Part shown: positions 1-7,592 of the stretch, in pieces
Layout: each line of letters starts with the position of its first letter
Position numbering within the stretch: the stretch's first letter is position 1
Notes under the pieces: generated by a model
What the model was told of the DNA's origin: nothing
Seen by the model: the letters and a program-made list of their open reading frames with translations, nothing else
The model's database searches: none
Program-made: the position numbers and the translations under genes
Source: an uncultured bacterium
Lineage (GTDB): Bacteria > Verrucomicrobiota > Lentisphaeria > Victivallales > Victivallaceae
Direction of reading: 5' to 3'
Assembly: GCA_900551245.1 (NCBI GenBank)
Contig: URVC01000028.1
Coordinates: 1 to 51,611 of the forward strand
Length of the DNA: 51,611 nucleotides

Positions 1-2
1 TC

Positions 3-920
3 GCGATCGACGAGCCGACCATCTCGATGATGTTCCGCATCAACGATTCGCCGTTTTTCGGCAAGGAGGGCAAGTATGTCGGCAGCCGCCAGCTGCGCGA
101 GCGTCTGTTCAAGGAGGTCGAGCGCGACGTCGCGCTGCGGGTGGAGGATGTCAACGGAGAGGCGTTCAAGGTCTCCGGCCGCGGCGTTCTGCACCTTGCG
201 ATCCTGATTGAAACCATGCGGCGCGAGGGGTATGAGTTCGCGGTTGCGAAGCCGCAGGTCATCTGCAAAACGATCGACGGCGTGAAGAACGAGCCGATCG
301 AGCGGCTCAGCGTGGATGTGCCGTCCGAATTCGCCGGCAAGATCATCGAGATCGTCGGCCAGCGGCGCGGCGAGCTGATCCAGATGGAGTCGCGCGGCGT
401 CCGGCAGCTGGTCGAGTTTTTCATCCCGACCCGCGGACTGATCGGATTGCGCAGCAAGGCGCTGACCGCCAGCCAGGGCGAGGCGATCGTCTCGCATCTT
501 TTCGACCATTACGAGCCGTTCAAGGGGGCGATCCCGTCCCGGACGAACGGCACCATGGTCAGCATGGCGCAGGGCAAGGCGATTCCGTTCGCGATCGACG
601 GACTTCAGCAGCGCGGCGAGTTTTTCATCGAACCCGGCGTGGACTGCTATGAAGGAATGATCGTCGGCGAACACTGCAAGGAAGGGGATCTGGTCGTCAA
701 CATTCAGCGCGCCAAACAGCTGACCAACCTCCGGGCCGCTGGAAGTGATCGCAATATGAAGATTGCTCCGCCCCGGAAGATGTCGCTTGAGCAGGCGCTC
801 GAATATATCGAGGATGACGAGCTGGTCGAAGTGACGCCGAAAAACATCCGTCTGCGCAAATTCTTCCTGACTGAACTGGAGCGGCGCCGTTCCCGCGGCA
901 AGACCGCTTCGGATCTCTGA
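3..920 (+). CDS. typA: Ribosome-associated GTPase TypA/BipA, C-terminal half (truncated by window edge)
   Basis: TypA/BipA is a translational GTPase of the EF-G type that binds the ribosome and supports 50S assembly and stress or cold growth. Only the last 305 residues are here; the G domain lies upstream of the window. The frame is open from base 3 (AIDEPTISMMFRIN), so the ATG at 27 is an internal methionine. The visible part begins in the EF-G domain III-like region (DSPFFGKEGKYVGSRQLRERL), passes through the EF-G_C-like domain (VPSEFAGKIIEIVGQRRGEL, RGLIGLRSKALTASQGEA) and ends in the TypA-specific C-terminal domain (LRKFFLTELERRR). Match to the family is strong over the whole length, with no frameshift. 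A membrane-anchored phosphatase-fold gene begins 17 bases downstream, and the two may be cotranscribed. Confidence 0.95.
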   Translation, partial: AIDEPTISMMFRINDSPFFGKEGKYVGSRQLRERLFKEVERDVALRVEDVNGEAFKVSGRGVLHLAILIETMRREGYEFAVAKPQVICKTIDGVKNEPIERLSVDVPSEFAGKIIEIVGQRRGELIQMESRGVRQLVEFFIPTRGLIGLRSKALTASQGEAIVSHLFDHYEPFKGAIPSRTNGTMVSMAQGKAIPFAIDGLQQRGEFFIEPGVDCYEGMIVGEHCKEGDLVVNIQRAKQLTNLRAAGSDRNMKIAPPRKMSLEQALEYIEDDELVEVTPKNIRLRKFFLTELERRRSRGKTASDL

Positions 921-937
921 GCGGATCGGCTTGTTTC

Positions 938-2203
938 ATGAGGCGTTTTCTGCGGTTCTGGCTGCTGCTTGCGTTGCTGGTGTATTCCGTCGGACTTTCG
1001 GCGGGCACCCGCAACGTTATTTTGATTCTCTGCAACGGCGTCAATCTTGCACAGCTGGAGCTGGCAAAACAGGCGGGGCTGAGCCGGGCGGGGCTCTCCA
1101 ATACTGCCGCCATGCCGGTGGGCGGGACGCTTCTGCCGCTGACCGGACGATTCCGCGATCTGGAAATCGCCGCGTTGAATGCGCTCGCCTGCGGCTACGC
1201 CGGGGATCGCTCTCTCGGTGTGACGCCGGGCGGGGATGAAGTGGAGTCCCTGCTGGGCGAGGCGAGGCTTCAGGGGCGCCGTACCGGATTCCTCACCGAC
1301 GGCGCACTCAACGACTGGCCGGGCGGGGCGTTTTTCGCCCGGGAGAATCCGCTGCCGCCGCGGGAGCGGCTCGAAGCCTGGCTCCCGCTCAGCGATATCG
1401 ATTTTCTGGCCGGTGCACTTTTCCGCCCTCTGCCGACGGCGCTGGAGCCGCTGGAAACTCCGATGAACCGGCTCGGATATCAGCTGGTCCGGACACCGGA
1501 AGAGTTGCGGAATGCCGCCGCAGGCCGTCGTCTCTTCGCCATCCATGAGTTGGAACAGGATTCTTCCGTTCTTCTCTCCTATATGGATACGGCACTGCGG
1601 ATTCTGCCGAATGAACGGGGCATGCTTCTGGTGGTGAACTGTGCCGCCCCCGGCGCGGCCGCGTTGGTCAACGACACCGCCGGGGTGATTCGGGAACTGT
1701 GGAGAGTGGACCGCGTGCTCGGTCGCGCGCTCGACTTCTTCAAAGCGAATCCCTCCAATACGCTGGTTGCGCTGATTTCACTGTACGACATCGGTGACCT
1801 TCAGCTCCCCCGGCCGGTGGCCGCTGATTTCCCGGTCGGACGCAGCCGGTCGGAAATTCTGGCGCGTCTCGCCGCCGGACGGGTGAGCGGGGAAAAGGCG
1901 CTGGAACTGGCGGGGGCAGGGGATCTTTTCGCGCCCTCGTCCCGGGAGCTGACGGCGGTTCTCGCGGGGTATTCGCGGGTGGCGAACTCTCCGTTGCCGC
2001 GCAGTTTCGAGCCCTGGCTGGACCGGGTGCTCTCGTTGCGCGACCGCCATTCCGGGGTGGAGTGGCTCACCCGGAGCGTCACCATTTCGCTGACGCCGGT
2101 GTTTGCGATCGGCACGGGGGCGCAGGCGTTCGCCGGAGAATACAATGCGCTGGAGCTGCACGATGCACTCCGCCGTGCTCTCGGAGTCGGGGCCCGTCCC
2201 TAG
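938..2203 (+). CDS. Alkaline-phosphatase-fold protein with catalytic residues lost (pseudo-phosphatase)
   Basis: The protein has 421 residues with an N-terminal signal peptide or anchor (residues 1-22). It follows the alkaline phosphatase fold order: NVILILCNGVN (family NVIFLIGDGMG), a DLEIAALNALACG stretch where the family has the TDSAAAATA nucleophile loop, the NDTAGVIRELWRVDRVLGRALDFFKANPSNTLVALIS segment that in active enzymes carries the metal ligands, and a C-terminal TPVFAIGTGAQAF. The metal-binding Asp of GDG is Asn33, the nucleophilic Ser is not in place, EGGxID-xxGH has become NCAAPGAAAL, and TADHETGG has become ISLYDIGD. All metal ligands and the nucleophile appear replaced while the scaffold is intact, so it is probably not a phosphatase. 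It may be a binding or structural protein of the cell envelope. The start ATG has no strong ribosome binding site. Its stop overlaps the next, convergent gene by 4 bases. Confidence 0.75.
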   Translation: MRRFLRFWLLLALLVYSVGLSAGTRNVILILCNGVNLAQLELAKQAGLSRAGLSNTAAMPVGGTLLPLTGRFRDLEIAALNALACGYAGDRSLGVTPGGDEVESLLGEARLQGRRTGFLTDGALNDWPGGAFFARENPLPPRERLEAWLPLSDIDFLAGALFRPLPTALEPLETPMNRLGYQLVRTPEELRNAAAGRRLFAIHELEQDSSVLLSYMDTALRILPNERGMLLVVNCAAPGAAALVNDTAGVIRELWRVDRVLGRALDFFKANPSNTLVALISLYDIGDLQLPRPVAADFPVGRSRSEILARLAAGRVSGEKALELAGAGDLFAPSSRELTAVLAGYSRVANSPLPRSFEPWLDRVLSLRDRHSGVEWLTRSVTISLTPVFAIGTGAQAFAGEYNALELHDALRRALGVGARP

Positions 2204-2652
2204 TCGGAGAAGAGATCGGGCGTGACCGGAATTTCCTCCGCGCCGTCAGCATGTTCGGCAATCCAGCGCATCACGATCGAAGTGATGAAATCGATTTCTG
2301 CTTCCGTGAGAGCTCTGCCCGCCGGAATTCTGTGCCATTTCGCCAGACATCCGCGGCAGCAGCAGCCGGTCGCGTGCTGGGCGATGAAGCAGGGATGACC
2401 CCGCATGGGGGTCTGGCGTCCGTCATTGCGGGGATGAGCGGGAGCGAGCCGTTCCTGAAAAAACTTCCGGCACTGGCCGCGAAGTACCGGAACTCCCGTT
2501 TCGGCGACGATGCGCAGCTCCTTCTGCCCCAGCCGGAAACGGGAACGGAATTTTGAGGCGGCCAGCCGGAGTTTGAGCGCTTCATACTCCTCCCCGGAAA
2601 TTTCCGGGGAGGCGGGAGGCAAATCGGAATCAGCCCCGGCGTTCTTCTCCAT
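2200..2652 (-). CDS. DUF4186 family protein
   Basis: The protein has 150 residues and is cytosolic. The central part matches DUF4186: LAASKFRSRFRLGQKE, then LAPAHPRNDGRQTPMRGHPCFIAQHATGCCCRGCLAKWHRIPAGRALTE split over residues about 75-125. The CCCRGC cysteine cluster and the conserved histidines (GHP, QHAT, KWH) look like a metal site, which is an inference. The N-terminal 25 residues (MEKNAGADSDLPPASPEISG) are a low-complexity extension. No function is established for the family. It converges on the phosphatase-fold gene with a 4-base overlap and lies 24 bases downstream of ribBA on the same strand, so it could be the last gene of the ymdB-ribBA operon. Confidence 0.85.
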   Translation of the reverse strand: MEKNAGADSDLPPASPEISGEEYEALKLRLAASKFRSRFRLGQKELRIVAETGVPVLRGQCRKFFQERLAPAHPRNDGRQTPMRGHPCFIAQHATGCCCRGCLAKWHRIPAGRALTEAEIDFITSIVMRWIAEHADGAEEIPVTPDLFSD

Positions 2653-2676
2653 ATTCCAGCCAGTTCCGGGGAGGGG

Positions 2677-3876
2677 TCAGAGCAGGTGCCCCATCCGCTC
2701 CTTTTTGGTGCGCAGATAGAACTCGTTCTCCTTGCCGGGTTCGATGATGATCGGAACCCGTTCGGTGATCTTGAGGCCGTATCCGGAGACTCCGACCAGT
2801 TTTTTCGGATTGTTGGTCAGAAGACGGATGGATTTTACGCCGAGATCGAGCAGAATCTGCACGCCGATGCCGTATTCGCGCAGGTCGGCGGGGAAGCCGA
2901 GTTTTTCATTGGCCTCGACCGTGTCGCACCCCTGATCCTGCAACTGATAGGCGTGGATCTTGTTGAAGATGCCGATGCCGCGCCCTTCCTGACGGAGGTA
3001 GACGAGCACGCCGGAGCCGTTTGCGACGATCTGACGCATTGCGGCGTGCAACTGTTCGCCGCAGTCGCACCGTTCGGAGCCGAAGACGTCGCCGGTAAGG
3101 CATTCGCTGTGGACGCGGACCAGAACATTTTCCTGATCTTTGACGTCGCCGTAGACCAGCGCGAGATGTTCGAAGGAATCCACTTTGGTCCGGTAGGGAA
3201 TGACGCGGAACTCGCCGAACACCGTGGGCAGCCGGGCGCTGACTCCCGGGATGATCAGCCGTTCATGGTGGCGGCGGTAGGCGATGAGATCGGCGACCGA
3301 ACCCCATTTGAGATGATGTTTCTTGCGGAACTCATCCAGTTGCGGCAGACGTGCCATGGTGCCGTCGTCGTTCATGATCTCACAGATGACGCCGGCGGGA
3401 ACAAGTCCGGCCAGCCGGGCGAGATCGACGGCGGTTTCGGTGTGTCCGGCCCGCCGGAGAACGCCGCCCGGACGGGCGATCAGCGGGAAAAGGTGTCCCG
3501 GTGAGACGAAATCCCCGGGCGCGGTGGCCGGGTCGATCAGCGCCTGCACCGTTTTCGCCCGGTCGAAGGCGCTGATGCCGGTCGTGGTGCCGTGCCGGGC
3601 ATCGACGCTCTGCGTGAAGGCGGTGCCGAAGGGATCGGTGAGCGATGCCGGCGTGGTCAGATTGAGTTCGGCGGCGCGCTCAGCAGTGATCGGCGCACAG
3701 ATGAGGCCGCGCGCATGCGTGGCCATGAACATGATCGCTTCCGGCGTGGCGTGAGCAGCGGCAACGACCAGATCACCTTCGTTTTCGCGGTGTTCGTCGT
3801 CGGTGACGATCACCATTTTGCCCTGCCGGATATCGGCGACCAGCTCTTCTACCGGATCGAATGTGAATTGACTCAT
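2677..3876 (-). CDS. ribBA: Bifunctional 3,4-dihydroxy-2-butanone-4-phosphate synthase / GTP cyclohydrolase II
   Basis: This enzyme makes both precursors for riboflavin: DHBP from ribulose 5-phosphate and the pyrimidine from GTP. The start chosen is the ATG at 3876 (MSQFTFDPVEEL), preceded by GAGGA; the longer open frame to 4011 has no family match and overlaps the upstream gene. The protein has 399 residues. The N-terminal RibB domain (about 1-200) has DDEHRENEGDLVVAAA and THARGLICAPIT. The C-terminal RibA domain (about 205-399) has the zinc-binding SECLTGDVFGSERCDCGEQL and the GTP-binding LRQEGRGIG. Both domains look intact. The gene lies 28 bases downstream of the YmdB-like gene on the same strand, so the two are probably cotranscribed. 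I see no FMN riboswitch before it. Confidence 0.95.
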   Translation of the reverse strand: MSQFTFDPVEELVADIRQGKMVIVTDDEHRENEGDLVVAAAHATPEAIMFMATHARGLICAPITAERAAELNLTTPASLTDPFGTAFTQSVDARHGTTTGISAFDRAKTVQALIDPATAPGDFVSPGHLFPLIARPGGVLRRAGHTETAVDLARLAGLVPAGVICEIMNDDGTMARLPQLDEFRKKHHLKWGSVADLIAYRRHHERLIIPGVSARLPTVFGEFRVIPYRTKVDSFEHLALVYGDVKDQENVLVRVHSECLTGDVFGSERCDCGEQLHAAMRQIVANGSGVLVYLRQEGRGIGIFNKIHAYQLQDQGCDTVEANEKLGFPADLREYGIGVQILLDLGVKSIRLLTNNPKKLVGVSGYGLKITERVPIIIEPGKENEFYLRTKKERMGHLL

Positions 3877-3904
3877 ATGGGAAATATCCTCAAGTGTTGG
3901 AGAG

Positions 3905-4693
3905 TTAAATGACAATTTCGCGGGAGATGGATTCAATGGCCGACGCCCTGCCGGTGAGGTAGTCGTAGGTGACGACCGCCGCATCGACCCGGATTGCACC
4001 GGTTTCGACAACCGGAAGCCGGTTCGGCATGCCGATGGTGAATTTTTGAAGCACAGCGGCGACGTCGCGGCCGAGGACGCTCACTGCGGCTCCCGCCATG
4101 CCGACGTCGGTCTGCACCGCGGTTCCGCCGGGCAGAACGCGGGCGTCGGCGGTCGGCACGTGGGTATGGGTGCCGAGCACGGCGGTCACCTTGCCGTCCA
4201 GGAAGTACCCCATGGCGAGCTTTTCACTGGTCGCTTCGGCATGGAAGTCGACGATGATGTTTTTGACCGAGGAGGGGATCTCCTTCAGGATCTGTTCGAC
4301 CGTTTCGAAGGGGCAGTAGGCCGATTCGCGCATGAACACCTTGCCCAGCAGCGCGATGACGGCGACGTCGCCGCCGGCCGGATTGCGGAAGACACCCCAG
4401 CCGCGGCCGGGCTGGCGCTTCGAAAAGTTGGCGGGCCGGATGATCTGGGGAAACTGCCGGATGTCGGCGTCGAATCCCTTCTGATCCCAGGTGTGGTCGC
4501 CGCTGGTGAGCACGTCTGCCACGGTCAGAAGTTCACGGGCACAGCCGGCGGTGAGGCCGTTCCCCGCGGCGGAGTTCTCCGCGTTGGCGATGACGAACTG
4601 ACAGTTGAATTCGCGGCGCAGTTCCGGCACAAGCTGTTTGACCGCTTCGCGGCCCCCTTTGCCGACGATGTCGCCGATAAAAAGCAATCTCAT
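3905..4693 (-). CDS. YmdB-like metallophosphoesterase (TIGR00282 family)
   Basis: The protein has 262 residues. The family hydrolyses 2',3'-cyclic nucleotides in the cytosol; Bacillus YmdB affects RNA turnover, biofilm and motility decisions. Metal-binding motifs are visible in order: RLLFIGDIVGKGGR at the N-terminus, ANAENSAAGNGLT, TSGDHTWDQK, VDFHAEATSEK, and VLGTHTHVPTADARVLPGG towards the C-terminus. Length is typical. The ATG at 4693 is followed at once by MRLLFIGD, which fits family starts, and AGG lies just upstream. It forms a short operon with ribBA, 28 bases downstream. Confidence 0.92.
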   Translation of the reverse strand: MRLLFIGDIVGKGGREAVKQLVPELRREFNCQFVIANAENSAAGNGLTAGCARELLTVADVLTSGDHTWDQKGFDADIRQFPQIIRPANFSKRQPGRGWGVFRNPAGGDVAVIALLGKVFMRESAYCPFETVEQILKEIPSSVKNIIVDFHAEATSEKLAMGYFLDGKVTAVLGTHTHVPTADARVLPGGTAVQTDVGMAGAAVSVLGRDVAAVLQKFTIGMPNRLPVVETGAIRVDAAVVTYDYLTGRASAIESISREIVI

Positions 4694-4752
4694 GAAAAAA
4701 CCTCACAATTCGGTGATTGCATAACATAACACGCCAGAGGGGATTCTGCCAG

Positions 4753-5937
4753 TCAAACCATCTTTTTTTCGCGGTGTTTCCACAGCAGGCGAAGCGTGAT
4801 GATCAGAACCGCCAGGAACGAGGCCGGGCTGACGAACAGCGCGGCCTGAATTCCAATCCGGTCCGCCAGAAATCCCACGCCGAGCAGCAGGATCCCGGCG
4901 ACGCCCCAGGTACCGCCGACGATCAACCCCATGCGGGCTCCGAGCGACGGTCCATTCGGGGCGGTGCGGGCGAGCACCACCAGCTGGGGAAAACCCGCGC
5001 CGACCAGCGCGCCCGCAAGAAAGAGCAGCGGCAGCGCCGAGGCGGAACCGGCGGCGCACAAATACCAGATCAGGAAGGGCAACCCCGCCGTGATCTCCCA
5101 GAGGATGCATTTGATGATATGAAACTGCCGGATCAGAAAACTGGTGGTCAGCGCGCCGGCACCGGCTCCGGCTCCGAACAACATGGCGCTGAGACCGCCG
5201 AAGGCGAGAGAGAAGCCGTGCGCTTCGTTCAGGCAGGTCGGCAGCAACCCCTGAATCACCGTGCAACCGGTGTTGATCAATGTGGCGACCAGAAACACCT
5301 CTTTAAAGGTCAACACATCCCCGCCGGGCAGCTGAGGCGCATTCTTCGCCCCGGCGCCGTCCTTTGCCAGCCGGAGCCGGAGCATGCTGATGAACAGCAC
5401 CAGCAGCAGTGCCGGGATAATCAGCAGAAACAATCCGGAAAAACCGGCGAATTCCACCAGTGTGCCGCCGATCAGCGGCCCGGCCGCGTAGCCGAGGAAT
5501 CCCGAAAGCATGAAAATGGAAGTTGCAACCGCGGGAGAAATCGCCGTTCCGTCAATCGCGCAGACCGCGCGCAATCCCTCCGGATGCACCAGCGCCACGC
5601 CGACGCCGAGGATCAGCACCAGCGCGGTCAGCATCCACATCGCTCCGCCGCCGGAAGGGATGAGGCCGATAAAACAGATGATGCAGCCGAGCAGCAGGCC
5701 GATCTGGGGGAGCAACGGCCGGGTGGCGCTCTTGCGGAGGGTTCCTGCCCAGAGCTGGATCGTGTTGGAGCTGAAGGCGCACAAGGTCAGCAGCACAGTT
5801 CCCATGCCGATGGAGAGCGTGTATTTTTCGAGCAGAACCGGCAGAAATCCGGGCAGGGTGCCGGAAAGCATATCCACCATGAAATGCACAGCAGTGAGCA
5901 CTGCCAGTTGACGAAATGCGAGAGAGTGTCGTGTCAT
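4753..5937 (-). CDS. Major facilitator superfamily transporter, fosmidomycin-resistance (Fsr)-like
   Basis: The protein has 394 residues and about 12 hydrophobic segments. The first helices (HFMVDMLSGTLPGFLPVLLEKY) and the VALVHPEGLRAVCAI motif in helix 4-5 resemble the Fsr/MFS_1 efflux group, where HPE is typical. The likely role is proton-driven export of a small molecule; the substrate is unknown. The long positive cytoplasmic tail (TLRLLWKHREKKMV) is usual. The start ATG at 5937 is preceded by AAGGAA and by a TTGATA-N17-TATATT promoter at 5970-5998. It stands apart from ymdB by 59 bases and may be a separate transcript. Confidence 0.85.
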   Translation of the reverse strand: MTRHSLAFRQLAVLTAVHFMVDMLSGTLPGFLPVLLEKYTLSIGMGTVLLTLCAFSSNTIQLWAGTLRKSATRPLLPQIGLLLGCIICFIGLIPSGGGAMWMLTALVLILGVGVALVHPEGLRAVCAIDGTAISPAVATSIFMLSGFLGYAAGPLIGGTLVEFAGFSGLFLLIIPALLLVLFISMLRLRLAKDGAGAKNAPQLPGGDVLTFKEVFLVATLINTGCTVIQGLLPTCLNEAHGFSLAFGGLSAMLFGAGAGAGALTTSFLIRQFHIIKCILWEITAGLPFLIWYLCAAGSASALPLLFLAGALVGAGFPQLVVLARTAPNGPSLGARMGLIVGGTWGVAGILLLGVGFLADRIGIQAALFVSPASFLAVLIITLRLLWKHREKKMV

Positions 5938-5969
5938 CGGGAGTTCCTTTCCGGAAATTCAGGTCATAT

Positions 5970-5998
5970 AATATACACCATCGGGCCGGTTTTATCAA
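5970..5998 (-). promoter_or_regulatory. Sigma-70 type promoter for the MFS gene
   Basis: On the minus strand, TTGATA (5998-5993), a 17-base spacer and TATATT (5975-5970) lie about 35 bases before the MFS start. Good match to the consensus; read by eye. Confidence 0.6.
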
Positions 5999-6038
5999 GG
6001 CTGTTCCGGCCGGAGCCTCAATGGTTTGAAACTGCGGT

Positions 6039-6066
6039 TTGCAACTTTGCCGGAGCGTGTTATGTT
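6039..6066 (+). promoter_or_regulatory. Probable promoter for the HD-domain operon
   Basis: TTGCAA, a 16-base spacer and TATGTT lie about 40 bases before the HD gene start at 6105. The leader is short and carries GAGGAGGG at 6092-6099. Confidence 0.5.
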
Positions 6067-6104
6067 ATAGCGGAGTCCCGTAAACAAATTTGAGGAGGGT
6101 AACA

Positions 6105-6644
6105 ATGGAATATCTGATCAGCCGCATCAACTGGAAGATGATGGAGCTTTTTGCCGCCGAGGATCCTGCGCAGATTGCGCACACCCAGAGTGTCCATGAC
6201 TACACCCGGGTGCTCGCCGCCCGTTCCGGATGCGCGGAACGGCGAATCGCCCTGCTGGAGCTTGCCGCGATTCTGCACGACATCGGCTGCCCCGCGTCCC
6301 GGGCGAAGTATGGCGACAGCAAGCCGCCGCACCAGGAAGAGGAGGGGGCGCGCATCGTGGCCGAATGGTTGCGGGAGTGCCCGGAGCTGAACGACGACGA
6401 GAAGAAGTTCATCGAGGAGGCGGTCGGCAGCCACCATCAGTTCGAGGCGGCGAAACGTCTCGGATTCGAACCGCTGTTCGAGGCGGATCTGGCGGTCAAT
6501 CTGCTGGAGGGGTACTATCCGCGGGAACGGGCGGGGGAGCTCTGTGAAAAACTGGTGACTACCGCCGCCGGGCGGGAGCTCTTCCATCTGCTTTTCGGCT
6601 GCTGCAGCGAATGTGCAGAGACCGATGCCGACAGGCAGGGGTAA
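6105..6644 (+). CDS. HD-domain phosphohydrolase
   Basis: The protein has 179 residues, starting at ATG 6105 (MEYLISRINW) behind a strong GAGGAGGG site. It has the HD metal-dependent phosphohydrolase pattern: a first His in AHTQSVHDYTRVLA (about residue 27), LLELAAILHDIGCPASRAKYG with the HD pair (about residue 65), the His residues of KPPHQEEEGARIV and GSHHQFEA, and a late Asp in FEADLAVNLLEG. These are the usual divalent metal ligands. The substrate cannot be told; relatives act on nucleotides or signalling nucleotides. The next gene (DUF4236) begins 5 bases after its stop, so both form one operon. Confidence 0.85.
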   Translation: MEYLISRINWKMMELFAAEDPAQIAHTQSVHDYTRVLAARSGCAERRIALLELAAILHDIGCPASRAKYGDSKPPHQEEEGARIVAEWLRECPELNDDEKKFIEEAVGSHHQFEAAKRLGFEPLFEADLAVNLLEGYYPRERAGELCEKLVTTAAGRELFHLLFGCCSECAETDADRQG

Positions 6645-6649
6645 CGGGT

Positions 6650-7522
6650 ATGGGCTTTCGTTTTTTCAAACGGATTCAGCTGGCGCCCGGCATTTCGATC
6701 AACCTGAGCCGTTCCGGCGTCTCTGCATCGCTGGGGCCGCGCGGGGCGAAGGTGACGCTGGGGCCGCGCGGCATCCGCAAGACGGTCGGACTGCCCGGGA
6801 CCGGGATGTACTATACGACGCACTCCTCCTGGAAGTCGAAAAAGAAGACGCAGCCTCCGCCGCCGGAGGAGGCAAGTGCGGCGGAAGAAGAGAGCGCCGC
6901 GGAGGAGCCGCAGCTCGCGCTGGGATTTTTCGACCGGCTGGTCACGCCGGAAAACGAGGAGAATTTCATCGACGGACTGCGAGCTTTTCTGGAGGGGGAG
7001 CTTGAGAAGGCTCTCGACTTTTTCTCCCGCTCTCCGGAGTGCCCCGACGGTGCTTTCGTCGGCGGCATCATCGCATTGCGGCTGGAGCGCTTTGCGGAGG
7101 CCGCCGATCTGCTCTGCCGGGCGCTGGACGACGCCGACAAGTTCGGTTCTCTGTTCGACCGGTATGAGATCGAACTGGACATCGCGCTTCCGGTGACTGA
7201 CGAGGTGGAATTGCACATCACGCGGCCGTCGCGCCGCGCCGCGATGCTCGCTCTGGTCGAAGCTTATCAGGCGCTCGGCGACTACGACGGCACGCTCGAC
7301 CTCCTGCAGGAGCTTTACGAGGAGGATCCCGGGGATTCCATGGTCCGGGTGTCGCTTGCGGAGATTCTGCTGGAGCTCTCTGCCGGCGCTCCCAACGAAG
7401 CGGAGCTGCTCCGGCAGATTGCCGGACTGGCCGACGGTGTGGAGCCGGAAAGTTCCGCCGGGCAGGCTCTGCTCGACTATCGGAAACTCGCCGGGGAGCG
7501 GCTCCGGAAACTCGGGCGCTGA
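6650..7522 (+). CDS. DUF4236 protein with TPR-like C-terminal region
   Basis: The protein has 290 residues. The first 55 residues (MGFRFFKRIQLAPGISINLS, then SGVSASLGPRGAKVTLGPRG and TVGLPGTGMYYT) match DUF4236, a short beta-rich module found at the N-terminus of many bacterial proteins. A charged linker rich in Pro, Ala and Glu (about 60-85) follows. The rest is helical with repeated pairs such as LEGELEKALDFFSRSP, GIIALRLERFAEAADLLCRAL and LVEAYQALGDYDGTLDLLQELYEEDP, read as tetratricopeptide repeats. The longer open frame from 6611 lacks the DUF4236 start. Function is unknown; DUF4236 with TPRs suggests a protein-binding scaffold. It follows the HD gene by 5 bases and ends at a strong bidirectional terminator. 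Confidence 0.8.
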   Translation: MGFRFFKRIQLAPGISINLSRSGVSASLGPRGAKVTLGPRGIRKTVGLPGTGMYYTTHSSWKSKKKTQPPPPEEASAAEEESAAEEPQLALGFFDRLVTPENEENFIDGLRAFLEGELEKALDFFSRSPECPDGAFVGGIIALRLERFAEAADLLCRALDDADKFGSLFDRYEIELDIALPVTDEVELHITRPSRRAAMLALVEAYQALGDYDGTLDLLQELYEEDPGDSMVRVSLAEILLELSAGAPNEAELLRQIAGLADGVEPESSAGQALLDYRKLAGERLRKLGR

Positions 7523-7533
7523 TTGCGATAGAA

Positions 7534-7565
7534 AAAACGGCGGTCCGGTTTCGGGCCGCCGTTTT
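7534..7565. terminator. Bidirectional intrinsic terminator between convergent genes
   Basis: A 14-bp stem (AAAACGGCGGTCCG with CGGGCCGCCGTTTT, one G-U pair) and a 4-base loop lie between the DUF4236 gene and the converging channel-like gene. A and T runs on both sides make it usable from either direction. Confidence 0.85.
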
Positions 7566-7592
7566 TGTGTTGATCTGGAGAGTTGTTCCGGA

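Noticed and set aside
3877..4011. N-terminal extension of ribBA to 4011
   Set aside because: The added residues match no RibB sequence and overlap the upstream ymdB-like gene; MSQFTFD at 3876 fits family starts.
4717..6093. Open frame of 458 codons opposite the MFS gene
   Set aside because: Shadow; Gln/Arg/Glu-rich low-complexity text while the minus strand has clear membrane helices.
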